DNA from: Verminephrobacter eiseniae EF01-2
Lineage (GTDB): Bacteria > Pseudomonadota > Gammaproteobacteria > Burkholderiales > Burkholderiaceae_C
Assembly: GCF_000015565.1 (NCBI RefSeq)
Contig: NC_008786.1
Coordinates: 2,232,001-2,296,000 of the forward strand
Reading direction: 5' to 3'
DNA: 64,000 nt
Shown here piece by piece: positions 54,758-63,389 of the stretch. A program made the position numbers and the translations under genes. Each line of letters starts with the position of its first letter. Within the stretch, counting starts at the first letter, position 1. The notes below the pieces were generated by a model. The model was not told the DNA's origin and searched no databases. It worked only from the letters and a program-made list of their open reading frames with translations.

Positions 54758-55690
54758 ATGACCGCCACCACCAGGCTCGCCTTGCCGCAGCGGCCGCGCC
54801 GGCGCCTGCGTTTTCAGACGCTGCTGCCGTACCTGCTCAGCCTCCCGGCCCTGCTGGTGTGCATTGGCATCCTGATCCCGTTTTTCGTTGCGGTCGGCTA
54901 CTCATTGCAGCGCTACAACCTGTCCTTTCCCGACCAGCGCGAGTACATCTGGTTTGACAACTACATCGACCTGCTCACCGATGGCGCGTTCTGGAACACC
55001 GTGCGCGTGTCGCTGGTCTACATGCTGGCCACGGTGGGCGTGCAACTGCTGCTGGGCATGGGCATTGCGCTGCTGCTCAAGGAGCGCAACCGCGTCAACA
55101 ACGCGTTGAGCGTGCTGCTGATCCTGCCGCTGATGGTGGCGCCGGCCATCGCCAGCCTGATGTGGAAGCTGATGACCAACCCCGGCTTCGGCGTGCTCAA
55201 CTACCTGCTCGGCCTGCTCGGCATCCGCGACTTCGGCTGGTCCTCGCACCCCGATACCGCGATGTTCACCGTGGTGCTGGTCGACACCTGGGTCTACACG
55301 CCCTTCATCGTCGTGCTGCTGCTGGCCGGTCTGCGCGCGCTGCCGCCGCAGCCCTTCGAGGCCGCGCAGCTCGACGGCGTGCCGGCCAGCTTCGTGTTCT
55401 TTCGCATCACGCTGCCGATGCTCACGCCCTACATCCTGACGGCCTGCATGTTCCGCATGCTCGACAGCATGCAGCAGTTCGACATCATCTACTCGATGAC
55501 GCAGGGCGGCCCCGGCGACGCGCTCACCGTGTTCCAGGTGCAGGCGTACCTGGAGGCGTTCAGCTTCTCGAACATCGGCAAATCGGCGGCGCTGGTGCTG
55601 ATCCTGTGGGTCATCACCTACGCGCTGTCGACCCTGTTCATCCGGCATTGGCTCAAACTGCGGCAACGCGCCCGGGGCGGCCAAGTCTGA
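54758..55690 (+). CDS. Sugar/polyol ABC transporter permease (MalF-like)
   Basis: A 310-residue membrane protein starting at ATG 54758 (MTATTRLALPQRPRRRL), with GGAG 8 nt upstream; GTG 54755 is an alternative. Six membrane segments are visible, with the opening LLPYLLSLPALLVCIGILIPFFVAVGYSL. The coupling loop reads FEAAQLDGVPASFVFFRITLPMLTPYI. It lies 115 bp after the binding-protein gene and pairs with the next permease. Confidence 0.9.
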   Translation: MTATTRLALPQRPRRRLRFQTLLPYLLSLPALLVCIGILIPFFVAVGYSLQRYNLSFPDQREYIWFDNYIDLLTDGAFWNTVRVSLVYMLATVGVQLLLGMGIALLLKERNRVNNALSVLLILPLMVAPAIASLMWKLMTNPGFGVLNYLLGLLGIRDFGWSSHPDTAMFTVVLVDTWVYTPFIVVLLLAGLRALPPQPFEAAQLDGVPASFVFFRITLPMLTPYILTACMFRMLDSMQQFDIIYSMTQGGPGDALTVFQVQAYLEAFSFSNIGKSAALVLILWVITYALSTLFIRHWLKLRQRARGGQV

Positions 55691-55712
55691 GCTGAGGCGA
55701 GACGCACACACC

Positions 55713-56570
55713 ATGAGATCTGCCACCTTCTGGCGCGTCGCGCGCCCCGTTTTGCTGACGGCCGTCGGGCTGTTCTTTTTGTTCCCGTTCGTCTGGGTGC
55801 TGCTGATGTCCTTCATGTCCAACCAGGACATCCTGCGCAGCACGCCGACGCTGGCCTTCACGCCGACGCTGGACAACTACGCCTCGCTGATGGCCGGCCA
55901 GCTCAAGACCGATGTCGGCGCGCCGCTGCCGAGCGACTACATGCACAACCTGTGGAACAGCCTGCTGCTGTCGAGCGCGTCGGTGGCGCTGTCGCTGCTG
56001 CTGGGCGTGCCGGCGGCCTATGCGTTTGCGCGCTTCAAGTTCAGGCTCGGCGAGGACATTGCGTTCACGCTGCTGAGCTTTCGTTTCGCGCCGCCGATTC
56101 TGGTGCTGCTGCCGCTGCAACTGTACTTTCAGGAGATCGGCCTGTATGACACCTACGTCGGCCTGATCTGGGTCTACCAACTGATCACGCTGCCACTGAT
56201 CCTGTGGATCGTGCGCGGCTATTTCGAGGACATCAGCCCCGACATCGAGCATGCCTACCGGCTCGACGGCCACAGTTGGCTGCGCAGCTTCGTCAAGATC
56301 GCGATTCCGCTGGCCCGCCCCGGCATTGCCGCCGCCGGCCTGCTGGCGTTCATCTTCGCGTGGAACAACTTCGTCTTTGCGCTGATCCTGGGCTCGTCGA
56401 GCGTGCAGCCGGTCACCGTGGGCGCGCTGGCGTTCATCACCGCCTCGGGCATCCAATACGGCCAGATCGCCGCAGCGCTGATGCTCAGCGTGCTGCCCAC
56501 GGCCACCATCGCGATGTTCGCGCAGCGCTACCTCGTCGAAGGCCTGAGCCTCGGCGCGGTCAAGGGCTGA
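55713..56570 (+). CDS. Sugar/polyol ABC transporter permease (MalG-like)
   Basis: A 285-residue membrane protein with six segments. It starts MRSATFWRVARPVLLTAVGLFFLFPFVWVLLMSF, has the coupling loop IEHAYRLDGHSWLRSFVKIAIPLARPGI, and ends AQRYLVEGLSLGAVKG, the usual MalG-type finish. It follows the other permease by 22 bp. Confidence 0.9.
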   Translation: MRSATFWRVARPVLLTAVGLFFLFPFVWVLLMSFMSNQDILRSTPTLAFTPTLDNYASLMAGQLKTDVGAPLPSDYMHNLWNSLLLSSASVALSLLLGVPAAYAFARFKFRLGEDIAFTLLSFRFAPPILVLLPLQLYFQEIGLYDTYVGLIWVYQLITLPLILWIVRGYFEDISPDIEHAYRLDGHSWLRSFVKIAIPLARPGIAAAGLLAFIFAWNNFVFALILGSSSVQPVTVGALAFITASGIQYGQIAAALMLSVLPTATIAMFAQRYLVEGLSLGAVKG

Positions 56571-56585
56571 ATCGAGGAACCACGC

Positions 56586-57674
56586 ATGCCCCATCTGAGC
56601 ATCAGCGGCCTGTGCAAGGCTTTCGGCAAGAAAAAGCTGCTCGACGGGCTCGACCTGGCGGTCGAGCGCGGCGAATGTCTGGTGGTGTTCGGCGGCTCCG
56701 GCTCCGGCAAGACCACCTTGCTGCGCCATATCGCCGGGCTGCTGGAGCCTGACGCCGGGACGGTCCTGATCGACGGCCAGCGGGCCGGCGACGTCAGCGC
56801 ACAGCAGCGCGGCGTGGCCATGGCTTTCCAGAACTTCGCGCTCTACCCGCATATGACGGCTTTCGAGAACATCGCCAGCCCGCTGCGCGCGCGCGCCATC
56901 GACGAGGCCCGGATCGCCAGGCAGGTGCAGGAGGTGGCCGAACTGCTGCGCATCGCGCATGTGCTCGACCACAGCCCCCGGCAGTTGTCCAACGGGCAAA
57001 AGCAGCGCACCTCGCTGGCGCGCAGCCTGGTGCACAAGCCGCAGATGATTTTGCTCGACGACCCGCTGCGCAATGTGGACGCGAAGATCCGCTTCGAGAT
57101 GCGGCTGGAGTTTCCCAAGCTGTTCAAGGCCTTCGGCTCCACCGTGCTGTACGTGACGCAGGACTACCGGGAAGCGCTGGCACTGGGCGACCGCATCGGC
57201 GTGCTGGTGGACGGGTGCTTCGCGCAGATCGACTCGCCCGCCGGGGTGTACCGCAATCCGCAAAGCCGCGAGGTGGCGCGCCTGTTTGGCGACCCGCCGA
57301 TCAACCTGTTCGAGGTCACGCCGCAGCGCGGCCCCGGCGGGGCGATGCAGGTGCAGATCGGCGGCCAGACGCTGGTGCTGCCCGACCCCTGCACCGGGTT
57401 GCAGGGGCGCGCCTGCGTGCTCGGCGTGCGCCCTGAAGACCTGCTGTTTTCCACCGAAGCGCAGCCGGGCGCGCTGCCCGTGACCATGGAAGCGGCGATG
57501 CCGATCAACGTGCGCACCGTGGCGCTGCTCAAGGCCGGCGATGGCGCCGAACTGCTGGCCAGCCGGCCCGAAGACCCGGTGCTGGCCGCGCGGCGCGAGC
57601 GCCTGGGCGGCTTTGCCACGCTGGTGCCGGGCCGCTGCATGTTCTTCGACCGCGCCAGCGGCGCCCGCATCTGA
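56586..57674 (+). CDS. Sugar/polyol ABC transporter ATPase 1, with degenerate catalytic motifs
   Basis: A 362-residue MalK/UgpC-class ATPase. Walker A is GGSGSGKTT and the Q-loop FQN is normal, but the signature reads LSNGQKQR instead of LSGGQ, Walker B ends LLDDPLRN (Asp in place of the catalytic Glu), and the switch His is Gln (YVTQDYREA). A C-terminal TOBE-like domain follows. In glycerol-type transporters with two ATPases, one composite ATP site is often degenerate; here the second ATPase gene follows by 13 bp. The protein probably forms a heterodimer and hydrolyses ATP poorly alone. Confidence 0.88.
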   Translation: MPHLSISGLCKAFGKKKLLDGLDLAVERGECLVVFGGSGSGKTTLLRHIAGLLEPDAGTVLIDGQRAGDVSAQQRGVAMAFQNFALYPHMTAFENIASPLRARAIDEARIARQVQEVAELLRIAHVLDHSPRQLSNGQKQRTSLARSLVHKPQMILLDDPLRNVDAKIRFEMRLEFPKLFKAFGSTVLYVTQDYREALALGDRIGVLVDGCFAQIDSPAGVYRNPQSREVARLFGDPPINLFEVTPQRGPGGAMQVQIGGQTLVLPDPCTGLQGRACVLGVRPEDLLFSTEAQPGALPVTMEAAMPINVRTVALLKAGDGAELLASRPEDPVLAARRERLGGFATLVPGRCMFFDRASGARI

Positions 57675-57687
57675 ACCCGGAGTCGCC

Positions 57688-58875
57688 ATGGCATCGCTGA
57701 GCCTGCAAGACGTGAGCAAGATCTACACGCGCAAAGGCCGCGCGGACAACTGGGCCGTGAAGTCGGTCAGCATGGCCATCGATGACGGCGAAATCATCGC
57801 CCTGCTCGGCTCCTCCGGTTGCGGCAAGACCTCGACGCTGCGCATGATCGCCGGCTTCGAGTCGGTCAGCCAGGGCAGCATCCGCATCGGCGACAAGACC
57901 GTCAACGCGCTCGCCCCGGCCGAGCGCAACGTGGCCATGGCCTTCGAGGGCTATGCGCTGTACCCGCCGCTGACGGTCTACGACAACATCGCCTTTGGCC
58001 TGCTGCGCGGCAAGGTGGCGCGCGACGAAGTGCGCCGCCGCGTGCGCCATGTGGCCGAACTGCTGGAGATCGCCGACATCCTCGAGCGCTACCCGCCCAT
58101 GCTGTCCGGCGGCCAGCAGCAGCGCGTGAGCCTGGCGCGCGCGCTGGTGCGCCCGGCCGACCTGTACCTGCTCGACGAGCCGATGTCGCAGTTGGAGCCG
58201 CAACTGCGCTCGCTGCTGCGCGGGCGCATCAAGGACTACCTGATCGCGCACCGGATGACCTCGGTGTTCGTGACCCATGACCAGACCGAGGCCGTGGCGC
58301 TGGCCGACCGCATCGCCGTGATGTCGGACGGCGTGCTGCAGCAGTTCGCCTCGCCCGAAGCGCTCAAGGAGCGGCCGGCCAACCTGTTCGTCGCCGGCTT
58401 CATCGGCGAGCCGGCGATGAACCTGCTCCCGGCCGTGGTGGCGCACCGCGCAGGCCGGCTGGAGGTGCTGCTCGGCGGCCGGCAAGGGCACGAGGCGCTG
58501 CGCGTGGGCTTTGGCCCCGCCGCGCGCATTGCGGCTGCCGCCGGCCTGCAAGACGGGCAGGCGGTGCAACTCGGCGTGCGGCCGCACAAGGTGCGCCTGG
58601 ACACACAGCCGCCGGGCGGCGACATGCCTGCAGCCGGCGGCAACGCACAGCCGGCGGGCGATAACATCGTGCAAGGCCCATTGGCCTTCAACCAATGGCA
58701 GGGCGACCAGAGCCATATCGGCGTCGAACTCGGCGGGCACACGCTGCTGGTGGTGACCGACGGCGCGCTCGACCTGGCGCCGCACAGCCGCGTCACGCTG
58801 GAGCTGCCGCTGGCGGCGCTGCACCTGTTCGACAGCCACACGCAGCAGGCCGTGCTGCACGGCGCCGATCTCTGA
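57688..58875 (+). CDS. Sugar/polyol ABC transporter ATPase 2
   Basis: A 395-residue ATPase starting at ATG 57688, with GGAG 6 nt upstream. It has intact Walker A (GSSGCGKTS), signature LSGGQQQR, Walker B YLLDEPMSQLEPQ and switch FVTHDQTEA. The Q-loop residue, however, is Glu (MAFEGYALYPPL instead of FQNYALYP). The C-terminus is a TOBE domain with a low-complexity insertion (PPGGDMPAAGGNAQPAGD). It complements the degenerate motifs of the first ATPase, supporting a heterodimer. The layout of two ATPases and two permeases resembles the GlpSTPQ glycerol importer of rhizobia. Confidence 0.88.
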   Translation: MASLSLQDVSKIYTRKGRADNWAVKSVSMAIDDGEIIALLGSSGCGKTSTLRMIAGFESVSQGSIRIGDKTVNALAPAERNVAMAFEGYALYPPLTVYDNIAFGLLRGKVARDEVRRRVRHVAELLEIADILERYPPMLSGGQQQRVSLARALVRPADLYLLDEPMSQLEPQLRSLLRGRIKDYLIAHRMTSVFVTHDQTEAVALADRIAVMSDGVLQQFASPEALKERPANLFVAGFIGEPAMNLLPAVVAHRAGRLEVLLGGRQGHEALRVGFGPAARIAAAAGLQDGQAVQLGVRPHKVRLDTQPPGGDMPAAGGNAQPAGDNIVQGPLAFNQWQGDQSHIGVELGGHTLLVVTDGALDLAPHSRVTLELPLAALHLFDSHTQQAVLHGADL

Positions 58876-58917
58876 CGCCCCCCGCGCAGCACCACACACA
58901 CCACACCACATCGCACC

Positions 58918-60528
58918 ATGCACCAGGACCTGATCATCGGCATCGACGCCGGCACCTCGGTCATCAAGGCCGTGGCTTTCGACCTCGCAGGCCGGCAAAT
59001 CGCCGCCGCCAGCACCCCGAACCAAGTGCTGTTTGGCGCGCATGGCGCGGCCGAGCAGGACATGGAGCGCACCTGGCACGACACCGCCGCCACGCTGCAA
59101 GCGCTGGCGCAACGGCTGCCGAACCTGGCCGCGCGCACCGTGGCGCTGGCCGCCACGGCGCAGGGCGACGGCACCTGGCTGATCGATGCCGCAGGCCAGC
59201 CGGTAGGGCCTGCGATGCTGTGGCTGGACGCGCGCGCCGCCAGCGCCATTGGCGCACTGCGCGCCAGCCCGGCCGCAGAGTCGATCACGCAACGCACCGG
59301 CGCGGCGCTGGTGCCGTCGATGCAAAGCGGCCAACTGCTGTGGCTGCGCAGCCACCAGCCCGAGCGCCTGGCGCAGGCCAGCACCGCGCTGCATTGCAAG
59401 GACTGGCTGTACTTCAAAGCCACCGGCGAGCGCAGCACCTGCCATGCCGAGAGCGTCTTTACCTTCGGCAACTACCACAGCGGCGCCTATGACGACGAGG
59501 TGCTGGCCTTGCTCGGACTGTCGTCGCTCAAGCGGCTGCTGCCCCCCATCGTCGAGCCGGGCCAAGCCCGGGCGCCGCTGTTGCGCGCTGCGGCGCAGGC
59601 CACCGGCTTGCGCGAGGGCACGCCGGTGGTGCTGGCGCCGATGGACGTGCCCGCCACCTTGCTCGGCGGCGGCGGCGTGGCCTACGGGCCGGCGGGCCTG
59701 CGCCGCGTCGGCTGCTCGGTGCTGGGCAGCACCGGCATGCACGGCTGGGCCAGCGAAGGCACACAGGGCCTGCGGCCGAATGCCCAGTCCGGCTACATCA
59801 TGCTGATGCCGCTGCCGGCGGTGCGCATGCAACTGATGTCGCACATGGCGGCCACGCTCAACATCGACTGGCTGCTGGGCTTGCTGGCCCAGGCCGTGGA
59901 ACTGGCCGGTGGCGCCGCGCCGCCGGGCGCCCGGCTGCTGGAGCGGCTCGACGCAGCGGTGCTGGCCGCCGCGCCGGGCCAGGCGATCTACCACCCCTAT
60001 GTGGCCGAGAGCGGCGAACGCGGCCCCTTCGTCGATGTCACCGCGCGGGCGCAACTGAGCGGCTTCAGCGCCGGCCTCGGCCTGCCCGGGCTGGCGCGCG
60101 CGGTGTTCGAGGGCATTGCGCTGGCCGCGCGCGACTGCTATGCGGCGCTGGGCGGCCCGCTGCCCGAGGAGATCCGCCTGCTCGGCGGCGCGGCGCGCAG
60201 CCCTGCGCTGCGGCAACTGCTGGCCAGCGTCACCGGCCGGCCGGTGCGCGTCAGCCAGCGCCAGGAATGCGGCGCGGCCGGCGCGGCCATGGTGGCCAGC
60301 GTGGCCATGGGCCACTACGCCAGCCTGCGCGCCGCGCTGCCGGACTGGACCGAATCCTGCCTCGACGAGCACTGCACCATGCCCGATCCGGCCGAAGTCG
60401 CGCTGTACGACGAGCTGTTTGCGCTGTACCGGCAGGCCGCCGCCAGCAACCGCCCGATCTGGGCCGCATTGGGCGCGCTGCGCAGCCGCGCATGGAGCGC
60501 ATCACCAAGCAAAGAAAGCATCGCATGA
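58918..60528 (+). CDS. FGGY-family carbohydrate kinase
   Basis: A 536-residue kinase of the FGGY family. The N-terminal phosphate loop reads DLIIGIDAGTSVIKAVAFDLAG, and the C-terminal part has IRLLGGAARSPALRQLLASVTGRPV followed by CGAAGAAMVA. It phosphorylates a sugar or polyol with ATP. Together with the GlpD-like dehydrogenase and the SorC regulator it resembles the erythritol kinase EryA, but glycerol-, xylulose- and threitol-type kinases share these motifs. Its stop overlaps the next ATG (ATGA). Confidence 0.88.
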   Translation: MHQDLIIGIDAGTSVIKAVAFDLAGRQIAAASTPNQVLFGAHGAAEQDMERTWHDTAATLQALAQRLPNLAARTVALAATAQGDGTWLIDAAGQPVGPAMLWLDARAASAIGALRASPAAESITQRTGAALVPSMQSGQLLWLRSHQPERLAQASTALHCKDWLYFKATGERSTCHAESVFTFGNYHSGAYDDEVLALLGLSSLKRLLPPIVEPGQARAPLLRAAAQATGLREGTPVVLAPMDVPATLLGGGGVAYGPAGLRRVGCSVLGSTGMHGWASEGTQGLRPNAQSGYIMLMPLPAVRMQLMSHMAATLNIDWLLGLLAQAVELAGGAAPPGARLLERLDAAVLAAAPGQAIYHPYVAESGERGPFVDVTARAQLSGFSAGLGLPGLARAVFEGIALAARDCYAALGGPLPEEIRLLGGAARSPALRQLLASVTGRPVRVSQRQECGAAGAAMVASVAMGHYASLRAALPDWTESCLDEHCTMPDPAEVALYDELFALYRQAAASNRPIWAALGALRSRAWSASPSKESIA

Positions 60529-61583
60529 GAGCACTCAAAGTGGCCGTGATCGGCGACCAGTTCATGAAAGCGCGCTACTTCACCGAGGCGCTACAGGCCG
60601 CGCTGCCGCAAACGGCGCTGGACATCCGCACGCTGGAGCTCGACTGGCCCGACACGCCGATGGCGCATGGCTACGGCGCCGATGCCGGCGACCCGCAGTT
60701 GCAGGGCCTCAAGGAATACATGGGCGCGCCCGGCGCGATGGCCGCCTTCATCGCTGACGCCGAGGTGCTGGTGAACCATCTCGCGCCGGTCACCGACGGC
60801 ATGTTGCAGCGCTGCGCGCAGTTGAAACTGGTGGCCGTGTCGCGCGGCGGGCCGGTCAACATCGACATGCAGGCCGCGCGGCGGCGCGGCGTGCAAGTGG
60901 TCAACGCGCCGGGCCGCAATGCCAGCGCGGTGGCCGAGTTCACCATCGGCATGATCCTGGCGCAGACGCGGCTCATCACCCTGGGCCATGTGGCGCTGAT
61001 GCGCGGCCAGTGGCGCGGCGACCTGTACCGCGCCGACCGCACCGGCGAAGAACTGTGCAACCAGAGCGTGGGCCTGATCGGCTACGGCCATATCGGCAGC
61101 CGTGTCACCAAGCTGCTGCGGCCCTTTGGCTGCCGCATCCTGGTCAGCGACCCGTATGCGCAACTGGACGCCGCCGACCGCGCCGCAGGCGTCGCGCAGG
61201 TCGGCCTGGCCGCCTTGCTGGCGCAGTCCGACGTGGTGTCGCTGCACGCGCGCGTGACGCCCGAGACCACCGGCTTCATCGACGCCGCCGCGTTCGCGCA
61301 AATGAAGGACGGCGCTCATTTCATCAACACCGCGCGCGGCCCGATGGTCGACTACGCCGCGCTGTACGCCGCGCTGCAAAGCGGGCGGCTGCGCGGCGCC
61401 GCGCTGGAGACCTTCGGCGTCGAGCCTTGCGACCCTGCCGACCCGCTGCTGCGCCACCCGAACGTGACGCTGACACCGCATATCGCCGGCGCGTCGATCA
61501 AGACCGTCAGGTACGCCGCCGGCCTGTGCGCCGAAGAAGTCCGCCGCTACCTGCAAGGCCAGGCCTTTGCCAACCCCTGCTGA
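60525..61583 (+). CDS. D-2-hydroxyacid dehydrogenase family protein
   Basis: A 352-residue NAD-dependent dehydrogenase from ATG 60525, coupled to the kinase stop. The Rossmann motif is SVGLIGYGHIGSRVTKLL, the substrate-site Arg lies in HFINTARGPMVDYAAL, and the catalytic His in TLTPHIAGAS. The family includes phosphoglycerate and glyoxylate reductases. In this operon it could act on an aldonate or a phosphorylated acid made from the imported polyol; that is inference. Confidence 0.87.
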   Translation: MRALKVAVIGDQFMKARYFTEALQAALPQTALDIRTLELDWPDTPMAHGYGADAGDPQLQGLKEYMGAPGAMAAFIADAEVLVNHLAPVTDGMLQRCAQLKLVAVSRGGPVNIDMQAARRRGVQVVNAPGRNASAVAEFTIGMILAQTRLITLGHVALMRGQWRGDLYRADRTGEELCNQSVGLIGYGHIGSRVTKLLRPFGCRILVSDPYAQLDAADRAAGVAQVGLAALLAQSDVVSLHARVTPETTGFIDAAAFAQMKDGAHFINTARGPMVDYAALYAALQSGRLRGAALETFGVEPCDPADPLLRHPNVTLTPHIAGASIKTVRYAAGLCAEEVRRYLQGQAFANPC

Positions 61584-61625
61584 CCCCTGTCGAGAGACGC
61601 CAGCGCCACCTGCCGAAAAAGCGCC

Positions 61626-63371
61626 ATGACCGAGCCTGTTCGCCCGCGCGCGCCCGGCGCCGAAGAAGCCGCCGACCCGACCTGGCTGAACCCCGCCCAG
61701 CGCAGCCGCGATCTGGCCGCAGCCAGCGCCGCGCCGGTCGACCTGGTGGTGATCGGCGCCGGCGTCACCGGGGCCGGCGCGGCGCTCGATGCCGCCACGC
61801 GCGGCCTGGCGGTGCTGCTGGTGGAGGCGGGCGACATTGCCGTGGGCACCTCCTCGCGCTCGGGCAAGACCTTCCACGGCGGCCTGCGCTACCTGGAGCA
61901 ACTGAACTTCCGGCTGGTCGCGCATGCGATCGCGGAGCGCGACCTGATGGTCAAGACCCTGTGCCCGCACATGGCGCGGCCCGAGGCGTTCGTCTACCCG
62001 CTGACGCACCCGTGGTGGGAGCGCCCCTATGTCGGCGCGGGCGTGCTGCTGTACGACCTGTTCGGCCTCAAGGGCGGGGCCATGCCGCGCCAGCGTCATT
62101 TCAGCCGCAAGGGGCTCAAGGCATGCATCGCCTCGATCGACGCGCAGCGCGTGGTCGGCGGCATACAGTATTACGACGCGCTGATGGACGATGCGCGCCA
62201 CACCTTGGCCGTGGTGCGCAGCGCCGCAGGCCATGGCGTCAAGGTCGTGACGCGCGCGCCGGTGGTCGAATTCATCAAGGACGGCGCCCAGGTGGCCGGC
62301 GTCGTGCTGCGCGACACCTGGAGCGGCAGCCAGCACCGCATCGGCGCGCGCGCGGTGATCAACGCCACCGGCATCTGGGCCGACGAAGTGCAACAGCTCG
62401 CCGGCGCCAACAGCTTCAGCGTGCAGCCGGCCAAGGGCGTGCATCTGCTGCTGCGGCCCGAAGCGCTGCAGTCGGACAGCGGCATCCTGGCGCGCGCCAC
62501 CGACTCGGTGATCATCGCCCGGCGCTGGTACGGCTACTGGCTGGTGGGCACCACCGACTCGCTGTGGAGCGGCGGCAAAGCGCAGCCGGTGGCCGAAGCC
62601 GCCGATGTCGATTACCTGCTGGACAACCTGAACCGCTACCTGGCGCGCAAGGTCGGCCGCGCCGACGTGCTCGGCGTCTACGCCGGCCTGCGGCCGCTGC
62701 TCAAGCCGGTGGGCGACAACGCCGACAGCACCAGCGCGCTGTCGCGCGACCACGCGGTGATCGCCGGCCCGCCGGGGCTGACCACCATCGTCGGCGGCAA
62801 ATACACCACCTACCGCCGCATGGCCCGCGACGCAGTCGATGCCGCAGTGCGGCCGCTGGGCGTCAGCCGGCCCTCGGGCACCGCCACCTTGCCGCTGGTG
62901 GGCGCCGGGCAATGGGCCGCCGTGCGCGACAGCGGCGCGGCGCTGGCGCAGCGCCTGCGCATCACGCCCGCCGCTGCCGGGCTGCTGCTGCAACGCCACG
63001 GCGACCGCGTGCGCGACCTGCTGGCGCTGACCGAAGCGCAGCCCGAGCTGGCGCGCGCGCTGCCGGGCGCCGCGCAGTACCTGGCCGCCGAACTGGTCTA
63101 TGCGGTGCAGGCCGAAGGCGCGCAGACATTGATCGACGTGCTGGTGCGGCGCACCCACCTGTCGATCGAACTGGCCGACGGCGCGCTGGCCCTGGCGCCG
63201 TTCGTCGCCGAACTGATCGCGCCGCATCTGGGCTGGTCGGCGCAGCGCGAGCAGGCCGAGTTGCATGCGTATGAGCGGCTGATCCAGCGCGAGCGCGCCG
63301 CGTTGCAGGCCCTGCACAGCCAGCCACCGACCCCGGCAGCGCCCGCTGCCGGAACACCCGCCACCCGCTGA
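61626..63371 (+). CDS. FAD-dependent glycerol-3-phosphate dehydrogenase-like protein (GlpD/EryB type)
   Basis: A 581-residue flavoprotein. The FAD motif is DLVVIGAGVTGAGAALDAATRGLAVLLVEAGD, followed by the GlpD-specific SSRSGKTFHGGLRYLEQLNFRLV and a C-terminal regulatory domain that ends RTHLSIELADGAL. Length is as for GlpD (500-580). It oxidises a polyol phosphate at the membrane, passing electrons to quinone. Beside an FGGY kinase and SorC regulator, an erythritol- or threitol-phosphate dehydrogenase (EryB-like) is more likely than the housekeeping enzyme, but not proven. Confidence 0.88.
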   Translation: MTEPVRPRAPGAEEAADPTWLNPAQRSRDLAAASAAPVDLVVIGAGVTGAGAALDAATRGLAVLLVEAGDIAVGTSSRSGKTFHGGLRYLEQLNFRLVAHAIAERDLMVKTLCPHMARPEAFVYPLTHPWWERPYVGAGVLLYDLFGLKGGAMPRQRHFSRKGLKACIASIDAQRVVGGIQYYDALMDDARHTLAVVRSAAGHGVKVVTRAPVVEFIKDGAQVAGVVLRDTWSGSQHRIGARAVINATGIWADEVQQLAGANSFSVQPAKGVHLLLRPEALQSDSGILARATDSVIIARRWYGYWLVGTTDSLWSGGKAQPVAEAADVDYLLDNLNRYLARKVGRADVLGVYAGLRPLLKPVGDNADSTSALSRDHAVIAGPPGLTTIVGGKYTTYRRMARDAVDAAVRPLGVSRPSGTATLPLVGAGQWAAVRDSGAALAQRLRITPAAAGLLLQRHGDRVRDLLALTEAQPELARALPGAAQYLAAELVYAVQAEGAQTLIDVLVRRTHLSIELADGALALAPFVAELIAPHLGWSAQREQAELHAYERLIQRERAALQALHSQPPTPAAPAAGTPATR

Positions 63372-63389
63372 ACCACAGGACATATATCC

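Noticed and set aside
55653..60372. Antisense ORFs of 688 and 947 codons opposite the polyol transporter and kinase genes.
   Set aside because: They are shadows of GC-rich codon usage; products are Gln/Ala/Arg-rich without recognisable domains, and the sense genes are intact.
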